NCBI RefSeq assembly: GCF_014695585.1 | Contig: NZ_JACJON010000084.1 | Location: 85,750-149,749, forward strand | DNA length: 64,000 nucleotides | Origin: Microcoleus sp. FACHB-831 | GTDB taxonomy: Bacteria > Cyanobacteriota > Cyanobacteriia > Cyanobacteriales > FACHB-T130 | Direction of reading: 5' to 3' | Shown here: one piece after another, positions 48,934-58,158 of the stretch | Position numbering within the stretch: position 1 is the first letter of the stretch | Layout: each line of letters opens with the position of its first letter | Position numbers and translations under genes: made by a program | Notes under the pieces: generated by a model | Seen by the model: only the letters and a program-made list of their open reading frames with translations | Database searches by the model: none | Told to the model about the DNA's origin: nothing

Positions 48934-51093
48934 CTACTTATCGCACTGCAACTGAGGTAATCTATCCACTCGATGTAACCTTACCTCAGTATCATCGCTA
49001 CCACTAGCAACAAGGATATATTTATCCTCTAGCTTTATGTCTACACTATTAATTTTCGCACCACGCCACCCTCGACCAATGTTGTTACCCTTAGAGAATT
49101 GGTCAGCACGCTTACCTTCAAGTGTTAGCGGCCACAGCATCACCTTAGCGTCATCCCCCGAAGAAGCTAAGTAGCAACCATCGTCGCTTAAAGCTACAGA
49201 ACGAACTGGTTTGCCGCCGTGACCATCTTGCCATTCATCAAGAACTTCACAAGCACCGTTTCCCTCCAGGCAGTTTCCCATGTTCCACAAGGTAATATAG
49301 CCCTGGTTATCTGCTGTTACCAAAAGGTTAGGCTGCACGTCTGAACTATCTATACTTGTAATGTAATCGTCTTGGCCTCCTGGTCGATTGTAATTTACTG
49401 AAGTAAGCTTTTTAGTCGTCCAGTTCCACAATTTCATCTGGTTGTAGCGTCCAACAATAGCAAGATTTTTATCTTCCTTGCCCACAAATGCGAGACCGTA
49501 AATCGCAAAATCTAATTGGTTTTTGAGAATAGGTTGTTTGGCACTATCGGGTTCTGAAGACATATACCGTTCCACATTCCACTGTAAAACCTGGCCGCTA
49601 CCGTGACCGCTGAATAGATAGCGCGAATCTTTGGTAAACTCTAGAGCCAATACGCGGTCATCTTTTTGAGCAACAAAGGAATCTACAATTCTTTTACGTC
49701 CTCCCAATATATTCCAGAGTTGAATTTCTCCATTTTCTAAGCCTGCGGCAACCAAATTATTCTCTACTGGTCTATAACGAATCACGCGCACTGCTTTAGC
49801 CGCATTTCCCACAACCTCCCTCTGTTGGTTTATCAATGGATTGAAGAAGCCAATAACATCCCATTTAATTAGTGTTTGGTCGTTCGAGCCACTCACCAAC
49901 TCGTTGGCGCTGCCATTGATTTGTACGGAATTAACAGGAGCTTGGTGTCCGTAAAAAGGATTATTAGGGTTAAGCCAAGAGAACCACCAAGCTAAAAATA
50001 GCAGCAGCACTAATGCAAACAACTGCATCCATATTTGGATAACTGGAAGAACGCGCAGTTGTGCAATTTGGGTGTCATTGCGGACATCCAGCCGCAGGTC
50101 AGAGACAATAGCTTTAACTTCAAATAAATATTTTTTTGCTACGCCAAACCAAGGTCGCCGCTGACCGATCACTAACTGCAATTCTGTAGTTTCGCCAGGG
50201 GCTAAGTTTGCCTCATGGGGAATAACTTGTAGCTTAAATTTTCGCAGATCTTCGCTAGCGATCGCAGCACTAACTTCTTGGTTTAAATTGCTAAGATTAT
50301 CAAAGCGTAGTTTGTAAGTAGTAGAGTTAGCTTTTGGTCTAGGGAACCAGCTTAATTTAGCAGGAATTTGCCCAATTGCTGGCGTACAGCTAAAGTCTAT
50401 TGCCCCACTCGGAAGTACTGTAAGATTGCCTTCAATACTTGATGGCGAGCCGTTATTAGCTAGCGCTTTAATTGCAAAAGGGTATGTTTTGCTAGCAGCT
50501 AAAGTGCTAGTAGCTAGTTGACATAAGAAAGTTGTTTCTACTTTGCCGCCAGGACGAAGTTGCACTCGCTGTTCGGCACCGCCTGCTAGCCACGTCGGTT
50601 CTACACCCACAAAACTAAGCAGGACATCCACAGTTTTCTGACTTGGATTATAAACTCGCACAGGAACTTCAACGCGATCGCCTGGAATAGCCTGAAATTC
50701 TCTTACGGGCAACTCTAGTTTCATCGGAAGTTGTTCTAGACCCTCTTCCAAAACTAGACGTACTATTTGTCTGTCCTCATCTGCCATTTCCAGTGAGAAA
50801 ATACGCACTGCCAGGTTCATATTTCCCACAAAGCCTGGTACCGGGCTATCAGTTATGACAACAGAAAATTGCGTAGAGTCACCAGGGGGCTTTTTTGCAC
50901 CAACCGCAGGTGAAAGGCTATACCAGCGATAATTTTGTTCGGCATCAGCACCTGCTGCTGTCACCTCCAACAAAAAAGTAGCAAACTGAGCGCTTTCGTT
51001 AGTAACTGTAACTGTAAAGGTTGCGGGCGCACCTCCCGGTCTAAATTTAACTACTTGCGCTGAGACACTAGCACTGATCAGGCTCTTCGGCAT
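48934..51093 (-). CDS. Ig-like-transmembrane-WD40 protein
   Basis: 719 aa, ATG. The N-terminal ~340 residues hold three Ig/COG1470-type domains (FRPGGAPATFTVTVTNESAQ; PVREFQAIPGDRVEVPVRVY; STTYKLRFDNLSNLNQEV). A membrane helix lies at about 352-374 (LFALVLLLFLAWWFSWL). The C-terminal ~340 residues form a WD40 propeller of about seven blades (FYGHQAPVNSVQINGSANEL, LVSGSNDQTLIKWDV, LASSGDDAKVMLWPL). Lacking a signal peptide, its orientation is uncertain. It lies between the DUF4159 protein and the other Ig-TM protein, and its first domain resembles the extra N-terminal domain of the tail protein at 52654-53676. This makes it a likely structural or anchoring component of the injection system. 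Confidence 0.85.
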   Translation of the reverse strand: MPKSLISASVSAQVVKFRPGGAPATFTVTVTNESAQFATFLLEVTAAGADAEQNYRWYSLSPAVGAKKPPGDSTQFSVVITDSPVPGFVGNMNLAVRIFSLEMADEDRQIVRLVLEEGLEQLPMKLELPVREFQAIPGDRVEVPVRVYNPSQKTVDVLLSFVGVEPTWLAGGAEQRVQLRPGGKVETTFLCQLATSTLAASKTYPFAIKALANNGSPSSIEGNLTVLPSGAIDFSCTPAIGQIPAKLSWFPRPKANSTTYKLRFDNLSNLNQEVSAAIASEDLRKFKLQVIPHEANLAPGETTELQLVIGQRRPWFGVAKKYLFEVKAIVSDLRLDVRNDTQIAQLRVLPVIQIWMQLFALVLLLFLAWWFSWLNPNNPFYGHQAPVNSVQINGSANELVSGSNDQTLIKWDVIGFFNPLINQQREVVGNAAKAVRVIRYRPVENNLVAAGLENGEIQLWNILGGRKRIVDSFVAQKDDRVLALEFTKDSRYLFSGHGSGQVLQWNVERYMSSEPDSAKQPILKNQLDFAIYGLAFVGKEDKNLAIVGRYNQMKLWNWTTKKLTSVNYNRPGGQDDYITSIDSSDVQPNLLVTADNQGYITLWNMGNCLEGNGACEVLDEWQDGHGGKPVRSVALSDDGCYLASSGDDAKVMLWPLTLEGKRADQFSKGNNIGRGWRGAKINSVDIKLEDKYILVASGSDDTEVRLHRVDRLPQLQCDK

Positions 51094-51259
51094 TTCTTAA
51101 AACTTTACGTTATTGTTAATTTACTTGTAATAAAAGTTAATAGCTGCAACTTAGATTTGGGAGCTTTAAGTTAAAAGCTTGGCGTTATTTTTTAAATCAT
51201 AACTGATAACTTTTAACTCGACCAATACCTTGTTAACTATTAACTATTACCTATCTAGA

Positions 51260-52507
51260 TCAAAGTAACTTGTCAAACACGCTCTTAGATCCGGTAGGCT
51301 TCGCAGGCGCTTGCTCTGGAATATCTGCTTTTAGTAACTGCGTCATTTGTCGCCTGCGAGAGGCGAAATTTAAGATGTTAATTCCTAGCTCTTGAGCGGT
51401 GCGAATGGTAGTGCGCGAAAGTGACAATTTTTCGTCCAAACCCCAACCAGATGAAAGGTCGCCGATAAGTAAAACAATCCCACCGCCAACCAAAAGTTGA
51501 ATCGGCTGTTCGTTAATAGTGGGTAGTGCAGCAAACAAAAACGGCTGCGTCCGCAATGGATGATTTCGGCTCAGGCGTTCCCAGTATTCTAAAGGAGTTC
51601 CTAAGTGTTGTGCTAGGGTGGCGATGCTTTCTACTAGCGCTGTACCATCTCTGGGAGCATCTACTAATAGTACGCTGCCTTGATCTAAATAACTTTTGAG
51701 GACGTGAAATTGTTGCTCGTTTATAGAGAGCGATCGCCGTCCGGTTAGATAAATAATGTCATAATTTGATTTTTCTGCTCGTTCCAAGGTTTTTAAATTC
51801 AGTTCTACAGCTTTCTCTGCTGCTAAAGCAGGATAAAGTGCTGCAACAGAATCGAGTAAGTACGAAACATTGGAAAAGCTTTGTGGTTTAGCAGGCTCAG
51901 AATGTTTTACAAAGCCAAAATTTATTACAGTTTGGGGACGCGATCGCGCTTGATTTCTATACCGCAAATCTATATTGTTATAATCTGGAAACAATACATC
52001 TTTAGGTGCTTCTAACTGTACTGCACCCGGTCGCAGCAAAATTCGGCAAACTTCTACTTCTAAGTCGCTTGGTGGGCTGTTTTTTTCATCAATTCTGAAA
52101 GTTTCCTTAATTATCTCGCTTGTCTCTTTGCGACGCAGTTTTTCAGGATCTACATAACTAACCACCACATATACTGTTTCTTCCTTCGCAGGATCGATAG
52201 ATAGTCGATAATTTTCGGGTTGGGGAATGACGATCGGATTGCCAGCTAAGTCAATCGCAATTCCAGGCTGAATTTGTAACCAACGTCCATCACGATATGC
52301 TGCTGGTACTTCGTTAGGAGCGCTAATCAAAGTTACGCCAAGACCGCAGACAATTCCTGGCTGATTAAGCGACTGGTAGTGAACGCTTTGGCGCTGTCGA
52401 TGGTATTCATGCGCTCGCCGCCAGCGGTCAGCCGTCATCAGCAAGCCATCTTGTACTTGCAAGCGTTCAAAACTTCTAATGGGTGGTGGTGGAAATGGTT
52501 GATTCAT
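51260..52507 (-). CDS. Injection-system-associated protein with DUF4159-like domain
   Basis: 415 aa, ATG. The first ~165 residues (SFERLQVQDGLLMTADRWRR, then PGIVCGLGVTLIS, IQPGIAIDLAGNPIVI and YVVVSYVDPEK) form a beta-rich domain that I associate with proteins next to phage-tail-like clusters. The second half (about 185-400) looks like DUF4159, a flavodoxin- or GATase-like fold: INFGFVKHSEP, YDIIYLTGRRSLSINEQQFH, YLDQGSVLLVDAPRDG and LLIGDLSSGWGLDE. No catalytic Cys or other active-site motif is evident. It lies directly after the tail-protein-I gene on the same strand. No function is established. Confidence 0.78.
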   Translation of the reverse strand: MNQPFPPPPIRSFERLQVQDGLLMTADRWRRAHEYHRQRQSVHYQSLNQPGIVCGLGVTLISAPNEVPAAYRDGRWLQIQPGIAIDLAGNPIVIPQPENYRLSIDPAKEETVYVVVSYVDPEKLRRKETSEIIKETFRIDEKNSPPSDLEVEVCRILLRPGAVQLEAPKDVLFPDYNNIDLRYRNQARSRPQTVINFGFVKHSEPAKPQSFSNVSYLLDSVAALYPALAAEKAVELNLKTLERAEKSNYDIIYLTGRRSLSINEQQFHVLKSYLDQGSVLLVDAPRDGTALVESIATLAQHLGTPLEYWERLSRNHPLRTQPFLFAALPTINEQPIQLLVGGGIVLLIGDLSSGWGLDEKLSLSRTTIRTAQELGINILNFASRRRQMTQLLKADIPEQAPAKPTGSKSVFDKLL

Positions 52508-52653
52508 AATTAGTTTGGTATTTTTTATTGTTAATTTTCATGCGGCATTAGGCATTTGTTTTCAGTTTTGTAGAAACGCCATACATCGCATTTGAGTTTT
52601 TGGTTTACTTCAAATTCATTGGTAATTATTAATTATTTTCTACTTCCTATTGC

Positions 52654-53676
52654 CTATTGGATATAAAGTTCGTAGGTACAAAAAGCAGGTTTTTCCTGGT
52701 CGATTATATAGCGCACTAATTGTTCGCTCACTTGCATCCCTGGATCGGGACGCAGACGGACAATAAAATGAAAAGGCCGTCCTCCCCCTACTATCGAGTT
52801 TTCACCCATAGCAGTTGCCCCTAGTTTAAAACCCTCACCGAAGACTTCCTTAATACTGATGTGTTTATCAGTTTCTTCAGGGATATGCTCGTCTAAGGGC
52901 AAATCGGTGTAGAGATGTAGATAAAAACGCAAACCCCGGCGAGTACCGCGCCAACGGTAGATCTCCATTGCCTGACGAATTAGACGACGCGATCGCTCCG
53001 TACTCCAACGCGGATCTATCTCCCACGCTACCCAGTGAGCCAAAAACGGAAGCATTGCCTCTGGTGCAGTCAAAGGATCTAAATATGCCCACAGCATATC
53101 CATTGTCTGCACTGCTGGTTCAAAAGCCTCTTCAAAAATTTTTAGAAACCGAGCAATAAAATCTACTTCACTATAAAGGGCTGGCAAAAAATCTGTGTAT
53201 AAGCTACGAGGGCGCACATACAGATTAAATGCCGCGGACTCGATCAACTGTCTGCCAGTACCGATTTCTTGATAGTAAATATTAATGCGCCCTGGATAAT
53301 CTAGCGCTAGCGAACCAGGGGAATTATTGCCACCCATTTCTTCAAAGAAGTTTGCCGGAACCTCAAATTGTAAGCGGGCATCTATCTTCTGACCAGGAGC
53401 TAGTTCATTGCCATCTATATTTATGCGACACCAGTTCCAGGGGATGTCGCCCTCAAGTTGCATCCTTAATTGCAGAATTCGCGTCCCCTGGTTTTCTAGA
53501 TGCACAAACATTTCGCTAGGCTCCCCAGGATGCAGTAGCAGGTCGGAGCTGGTTGCTGTTGATGAATTTGTTGCCAAATTCACCGTCATGGCTAACCCCT
53601 GACCCTGGACTGCTTGGGGCAACTGCATGGGAGTGAGTTGCAACCGCATCGGTTGACCGGACAAGCTGTAAGTCAT
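52654..53676 (-). CDS. Tail protein I-like baseplate protein (Cis12-like) with extra N-terminal beta domain
   Basis: 340 aa, ATG. Residues about 160-340 match the phage tail protein domain (TIGR02242, P2 gpI type): YTDFLPALYSEVDFIARFLK, FLAHWVAWEIDPRWSTERSR, IYRWRGTRRGLRFYLHLY. In contractile systems this subunit joins the baseplate wedge. Residues 1-150 are an additional Ig/COG1470-like beta domain (LHPGEPSEMFVHLENQGTRI; LAPGQKIDARLQFEVPANFF), similar in type to the Ig domains in the two membrane proteins downstream. The gene follows the baseplate J gene by about 130 bases. An extended baseplate subunit is what would be expected if the system were tethered to a membrane through Ig-Ig contacts; that is inference. 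Confidence 0.88.
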   Translation of the reverse strand: MTYSLSGQPMRLQLTPMQLPQAVQGQGLAMTVNLATNSSTATSSDLLLHPGEPSEMFVHLENQGTRILQLRMQLEGDIPWNWCRINIDGNELAPGQKIDARLQFEVPANFFEEMGGNNSPGSLALDYPGRINIYYQEIGTGRQLIESAAFNLYVRPRSLYTDFLPALYSEVDFIARFLKIFEEAFEPAVQTMDMLWAYLDPLTAPEAMLPFLAHWVAWEIDPRWSTERSRRLIRQAMEIYRWRGTRRGLRFYLHLYTDLPLDEHIPEETDKHISIKEVFGEGFKLGATAMGENSIVGGGRPFHFIVRLRPDPGMQVSEQLVRYIIDQEKPAFCTYELYIQ

Positions 53677-53807
53677 AAAAATTCATTCATGGCGAGGCGT
53701 CCCAGCAGATAGCGAAGGATTTAATGGCACAAGGTAAAAAATAGGAAGGATCTAATAAAAGTAATCAGACTGGGAAAACCAGCTTGGTACTTTTGCATGC
53801 TTGCTTT

Positions 53808-56090
53808 TCATTGAATGAGGTTGACGACGTGAGCCGAGGCGGGACGGCGATTACCTGCCCACGAACATATTAGCCCCAGGGGGCCTGGATCGATTACTGG
53901 GTCTTGAGGGAGGGTACGCACCCAGCCTTGGTCGTCTTTGCGTAACTCAAACAGTTGTACAACGCCCAAGTAACGCACTCCAGGGGTTTGCTGGAACAAC
54001 GTAACTATATCCGAAGGGTAAACGGGGCGACCAAATGGCCAGCCCCCGCGTTGTGGCCCTCCGGTGAGGGGGTTGAGAAAGCGGTAGAGGGCGACACGCA
54101 ATTTAAACAGGATTTCCTGTTGGGCGCGGGGGTTGTTGTATTCCGGATCTAATGCCACTTCTGTTTGCACGGCTACACCAGTGTATTCTGGTTCGTGCAA
54201 TCGCACTGGCACGCCTAGTAGCCGCCGCTCGTCTAGGTAGGCCATGATTTGCGCTTGCAATTGAGGGCTAAGGGCAAATTGCTCTGGGTTGATTCCTTCG
54301 CCGATTCGGATCGCGTCGGTATTGGCGTCGGGTACGATCAGCAGCCTAACCGCACCTGCTTCGCCACCAGAAAGTGCGGGTAGACAGAGGGCGCGAGCAA
54401 CTGCTCCGGCTCCCGCTTGTAATGTCAAAGCCTCGAAATCTTCTTTGGTGACGGCGCGATCGCGGGTACGCAGCGTTTTAGGCACTCTGATTGCTGCATC
54501 TTCTAAAGATTCTGCATCCGACCCGTTCCGCGCTGGCTCGTAGTTGACAACCCTGGAAACGTATGGAACGGCAGTTTTCGGTACTGATATCGCTCCCCTA
54601 GCTACATTGCCTCTAACTCCCCCACCAGTGCGGTAAGCAACCATGCGAATCAACGAACCTCGCGGCGGTACTGCACCATATTGACGCGACATATCGTTAT
54701 CGTCATACTCGCTAGAGACCCCAGCTCTCCCGTCTCTACCAGCAGGCGCTAAAGCTGAAGAATTTAGAGTGGTTAATCCGGTCTCTACACCGCTAAATTG
54801 GCCAGCAGATAGTTCCCCATTACCCATTTCGTAACGGCGACGCCATTGGGTTTGCTGTTTGATTTGTCCTGGCTCTCGAACCAGCGGCCCAAATTGAACC
54901 GTCCCTGTGAGCGAATCAATTGTATAGTGCAAGTCTTCTGAGCCAGAGTCGGCAAAATCTTTTACCTCGCGCCACCTTTGCGGCATTCCGCCAGGAGGTG
55001 TCACCAGAATGTATTCATCTTCCCGACGCTCTAGTAGGGGAATGCCTTGCAATTGGAAGGTTTGCCCTGGCGTGCCATCGCTTACTTCGAGGACTTCATC
55101 GCGGATGGTAATACTTTGAGTTGCTCCTACGGTACCGCCAATAGCGCGTGCGCCGAATCCCAGAATTCGGGGGGAACTGCTGTAGCCAGATTGGGTATAG
55201 TAGGGGGTCGCGAACATACAGCGCAACCAACGACCTTGATATGCGGTGAATTGCTCAACTGGCCAGCGGTTGGGCATATGTAGTATGACATCTGCTCCCT
55301 GGAGGGGGTTATTTCCCTGTTGAGCTAGTTCGCTAAAACTAAATCCTCGCGTGCCATCGTCGGCTTCTTGTAGCAGGACTGATTGCCAGTAAGCACCGTT
55401 CCAAGCTTCCCACCGCCGGGGGGGAGCATCGGGGTTGATGCCTGTAGATGTGGCTTCTTCGCCTTTAATGGTAATGGCTATGACGTTGCCTTCTATAGGT
55501 TGATCTGGCTCGAATACCAGATAAAAGCAATTCCCAGGCTGGGGTTGGTCGTTGAATATAGATTGTTCTCTACCTTCCCAATGACCGTTAGAGCGTTGAG
55601 TCCATAGGTTAGTGAAGCGATCGCGCAATACCTGCGGTACTGTTTCTGCTGTTTCCGCAGTCAGAAAGTGTCTAATTCTAGGCTTGCCGATCGTTAGCGG
55701 TGCGTCAGTGCTAAAAACGACTGCTTCTTCGGTTTCTGTCCGTACTGTCGCGACTTCTGTTGCTGCGGGAATGCAGTAACTATCTGGCAGTGCAGTGGTG
55801 AGGTAAAAGGTCAGATCTGTCTTAGCTGGTGCGGGTGCTTGGAGACGAATTCCCAGCAACTCTAGAAAGGCGACGTAGTTGCGGCGGGGAACTTGATTAA
55901 ACCGCAGCAACATTTGGTCGGTCAACCAAGCAAATAACTCTATCAGCGTGATGCCTGGATCGCTGGGGTTGTAATTCGTCCATTCCGGACAGTAGCGCGG
56001 GATGCGTTGAAGGCACTCCTCTACTAAGTCCTTAAATTTACGATCGTCTAAATCTGACTTTGGTAATTTGGGAAGAAAATCGAAGTCCAC
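53808..56090 (-). CDS. Baseplate assembly protein J-like (Cis11-like)
   Basis: 760 aa from a GTG with GGGGAG upstream, two bases after the stop of the gp25-like gene, so the two are translationally linked. It matches the putative baseplate assembly proteins (TIGR02243, gp47/J-related): CPEWTNYNPSDPGITLIELF at about 35-54, QVPRRNYVAFLELLGI, IPKT-type segments such as AIRVPKTLRTRDRAVTKEDF, and the C-terminal VYPSDIVTLFQQTPGVRYL. It forms the wedge that triggers sheath contraction. Beta-rich inserts in the middle (about 190-430) are usual for the longer CIS version. No membrane segment. The family call is secure. Confidence 0.92.
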   Translation of the reverse strand: MDFDFLPKLPKSDLDDRKFKDLVEECLQRIPRYCPEWTNYNPSDPGITLIELFAWLTDQMLLRFNQVPRRNYVAFLELLGIRLQAPAPAKTDLTFYLTTALPDSYCIPAATEVATVRTETEEAVVFSTDAPLTIGKPRIRHFLTAETAETVPQVLRDRFTNLWTQRSNGHWEGREQSIFNDQPQPGNCFYLVFEPDQPIEGNVIAITIKGEEATSTGINPDAPPRRWEAWNGAYWQSVLLQEADDGTRGFSFSELAQQGNNPLQGADVILHMPNRWPVEQFTAYQGRWLRCMFATPYYTQSGYSSSPRILGFGARAIGGTVGATQSITIRDEVLEVSDGTPGQTFQLQGIPLLERREDEYILVTPPGGMPQRWREVKDFADSGSEDLHYTIDSLTGTVQFGPLVREPGQIKQQTQWRRRYEMGNGELSAGQFSGVETGLTTLNSSALAPAGRDGRAGVSSEYDDNDMSRQYGAVPPRGSLIRMVAYRTGGGVRGNVARGAISVPKTAVPYVSRVVNYEPARNGSDAESLEDAAIRVPKTLRTRDRAVTKEDFEALTLQAGAGAVARALCLPALSGGEAGAVRLLIVPDANTDAIRIGEGINPEQFALSPQLQAQIMAYLDERRLLGVPVRLHEPEYTGVAVQTEVALDPEYNNPRAQQEILFKLRVALYRFLNPLTGGPQRGGWPFGRPVYPSDIVTLFQQTPGVRYLGVVQLFELRKDDQGWVRTLPQDPVIDPGPLGLICSWAGNRRPASAHVVNLIQ

Positions 56091-56092
56091 AA

Positions 56093-56506
56093 TTACTCCC
56101 CGCCTTGGGATAAATAGAAAGGATAGACTAAACTGCGCGGCTCGTGACGGTCTTTTAGATGGTAATCAATAATAATATCAACCCGGCCCCGAACCGGGTC
56201 AGGATCGGTACGCACTGCATCTAATTCGATGCGCGGTTCCCATGTTTCCAATGCTTCGCGGACGTGCAACCGGATCAGCAATAGGGTTTGAGTATTCATC
56301 GGCGCAAAGACTAATTCAGACAGGCGAGAGCCGAAATCAGGCCGATAGACACGTTCGCCCACATCCGTCCGCAGGATGAGCCAAATGGATTCTTCGATGT
56401 TCCGTTCTGCTGAACTGAGTTGGATGCTTCCTTGGACGGTTAACCGTAAGGGGAAAGCTAATCCAGTACCCAGGTAAGCCTGCTGGTTATCAGGTACTTC
56501 TGCCAT
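56093..56506 (-). CDS. GPW/gp25-like baseplate protein (Cis9-like)
   Basis: 137 aa, ATG. The core ILRTDVGERVYRPDFGSRLS followed by ELVFAPMN is the hallmark of the T4 gp25 / P2 W family, the small wedge protein that begins sheath assembly. It ends WEPRIELDAVRTDPDP and a VDIIIDYHL strand, as in relatives. The length is typical (about 110-140). It is coupled to the J-like gene downstream. A plus-strand dioxygenase gene lies upstream, so a promoter for this group of genes must be between about 56510 and 56750. Confidence 0.93.
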   Translation of the reverse strand: MAEVPDNQQAYLGTGLAFPLRLTVQGSIQLSSAERNIEESIWLILRTDVGERVYRPDFGSRLSELVFAPMNTQTLLLIRLHVREALETWEPRIELDAVRTDPDPVRGRVDIIIDYHLKDRHEPRSLVYPFYLSQGGE

Positions 56507-56758
56507 ACAAGTTACTATGAGCCTAGCATCCAGCTACCTTACTAAAAGTGAAAGTGCCCCGACCATTCCCCAAAAGTCGAGTCTGGGGAGAAAAAAGACT
56601 GGGACAGCGTGTTTGAATATTATGGCGATTTTCATGTCGCATCTAATACTTCAGAGCAGTTTTTACCCCCGTACATTAGGCTGGATGAATGGCGATCGCG
56701 GATTGAACTATGATGAACGCAGCCAACACGTTAAAGCGATCGCAGCGATCGCTGGCTT

Positions 56759-57652
56759 ATGTCGCTTGATAAATACTGCACCACTAGGCTTATTGGTTGG
56801 GGCGAAAGTGATGATTCGTTACGCCCATTACTATCTAGTCTAAATGAGCGAGGAGTTGTCCTGCTGCGGGGTGCCCTCAACCAATCCGAACTTGCTTCAA
56901 TTGCCAGTGCTGCTGCTCAATGTTTCGTGGATATAGAAAGGCTTATCCATGAAACTGGCGCTGCTGGGGTGCTGGATCGTATTCCCCCATCGCATTCATT
57001 TAACCAAAGGTCTACATCTGTTAGCCTGGTTGCATTAGATGATTATCTATCGATATGCGAATCGGGCAACACAACAGATAAAGTTTTGTCTATTTTGGCT
57101 AATTCGCCAGCTTACGAAATTTTATGCGGCGTGATGGGGAATCAAATATTATGTAATCTTAATCAAGCTCGTTTCAGAAAACAGTATGCTCTGAATAATT
57201 ATCCTCCGTTACATATGCCTCATAGCTGGCATCAAGATGGAGCTTTGGGCGTCACTTTTAAAGAATTACCAAAACCCAACGAGCAGCCGTATATACAAGA
57301 AAGTTTAACGCCATTAATTACTTGTTGGATACCGCTGACGACTTGTGGTTGCGAATCTCCTGGTATCCAGTTTGTTACGCGAAAACTCGATCGGCTCTTG
57401 CATTATCAATACCTCAACGATAGAGCGATCGCGGAATTGTTCGAGCCAGATGAGTTTTGGTCGCCAGAACTTAAGTTAGGTGACGTGCTTATATTCCTTA
57501 ATGGAACTCTACACAAAACATACGTCACCCCCTCGATGAAACAAGATCGTTTGAGCCTAGAGTTTCGCCTGTTTTCTCCATATAAAATTCCACAGTGGAT
57601 GCAGAAGGACGTATTTAAAGACTTAAGCTATATCAAAGGTAGAACTAGCTAG
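56759..57652 (+). CDS. PhyH-like iron/2-oxoglutarate dioxygenase, opposite strand within the injection-system cluster
   Basis: 297 aa, ATG. It resembles phytanoyl-CoA dioxygenase-type enzymes: iron ligands HxD in SWHQDGALG (His at about 157) and a distal His in LNGTLHKTYVT (about 251), with RLSLEFRLF supplying the Arg that would hold 2-oxoglutarate. NERGVVLLRGALNQSELASI at the N-terminus is typical. These enzymes hydroxylate small molecules, lipids or side chains in the cytoplasm; the substrate here is unknown. It is the only plus-strand gene among the baseplate genes, lying between the gp25-like and PAAR-like genes. It might be a cargo insertion or a functional partner. Confidence 0.83.
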   Translation: MSLDKYCTTRLIGWGESDDSLRPLLSSLNERGVVLLRGALNQSELASIASAAAQCFVDIERLIHETGAAGVLDRIPPSHSFNQRSTSVSLVALDDYLSICESGNTTDKVLSILANSPAYEILCGVMGNQILCNLNQARFRKQYALNNYPPLHMPHSWHQDGALGVTFKELPKPNEQPYIQESLTPLITCWIPLTTCGCESPGIQFVTRKLDRLLHYQYLNDRAIAELFEPDEFWSPELKLGDVLIFLNGTLHKTYVTPSMKQDRLSLEFRLFSPYKIPQWMQKDVFKDLSYIKGRTS

Positions 57653-57681
57653 TACAAGCGTAGCCCGACATTGCCCACCTA

Positions 57682-58074
57682 TCACGGTATTAATACTGTT
57701 ACTTGTCCAGGGTATACAACCGAAATAACTCCAGCCCACGTACACATACATTTTGATGTGTTATTGAGAGCAGGATAATTGTTGATCAAAACAGTTGGCG
57801 AACCTGTTACCCAAGGAGCCGGAATAACAGGCACGCATGGCATAGGGGTCAATACTCCTAGTGCCGCCGCAGTTGCAGACGCCACAGCCGGATTTGCCAG
57901 GGAAGTACACATACCAAAAGGCGGAATATTTGCTATAGGAATGTGATCCATAATCGTGGCTGCTAGCGGCCCTCCAGCCATAACTGGTGGCCCCTTTGGA
58001 ATGACAATCAACGAACTGGGCGCCACGCCAAAGCTGCACATAATCGTTGCACCCATACATACTTGTACAGCCAT
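57682..58074 (-). CDS. PAAR-like spike-tip protein (DUF4280 type)
   Basis: 130 aa, ATG with a strong AGGAGG eight bases upstream. It starts MAVQVCMGATIMCSFGVAPS and is rich in Gly, Pro, Ala and Cys, with the segments LIVIPKGPPVMAGGPLAATI, CVPVIPAPW and SKCMCTWAGVISVVYPGQ. This is the DUF4280 (PAAR-like) family. PAAR proteins form a small metal-containing cone that sharpens the spike, and the Cys residues here may hold the metal. It is directly downstream of the VgrG-like gene, as expected for spike and tip. The tip is often the attachment point of effectors. Confidence 0.9.
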   Translation of the reverse strand: MAVQVCMGATIMCSFGVAPSSLIVIPKGPPVMAGGPLAATIMDHIPIANIPPFGMCTSLANPAVASATAAALGVLTPMPCVPVIPAPWVTGSPTVLINNYPALNNTSKCMCTWAGVISVVYPGQVTVLIP

Positions 58075-58158
58075 TTTTTTATCCTCCTGTGCTTAAGTTA
58101 CGGTAGTTTTTAATAGCTCATTTTTTATTTTTAAGGTTGAGCTGATACTAAGCTTATA

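Noticed and set aside
56517..56843. 108-codon plus-strand ORF before the dioxygenase
   Set aside because: It overlaps the dioxygenase start in another frame, has no family resemblance, and the region is better explained as promoter sequence.
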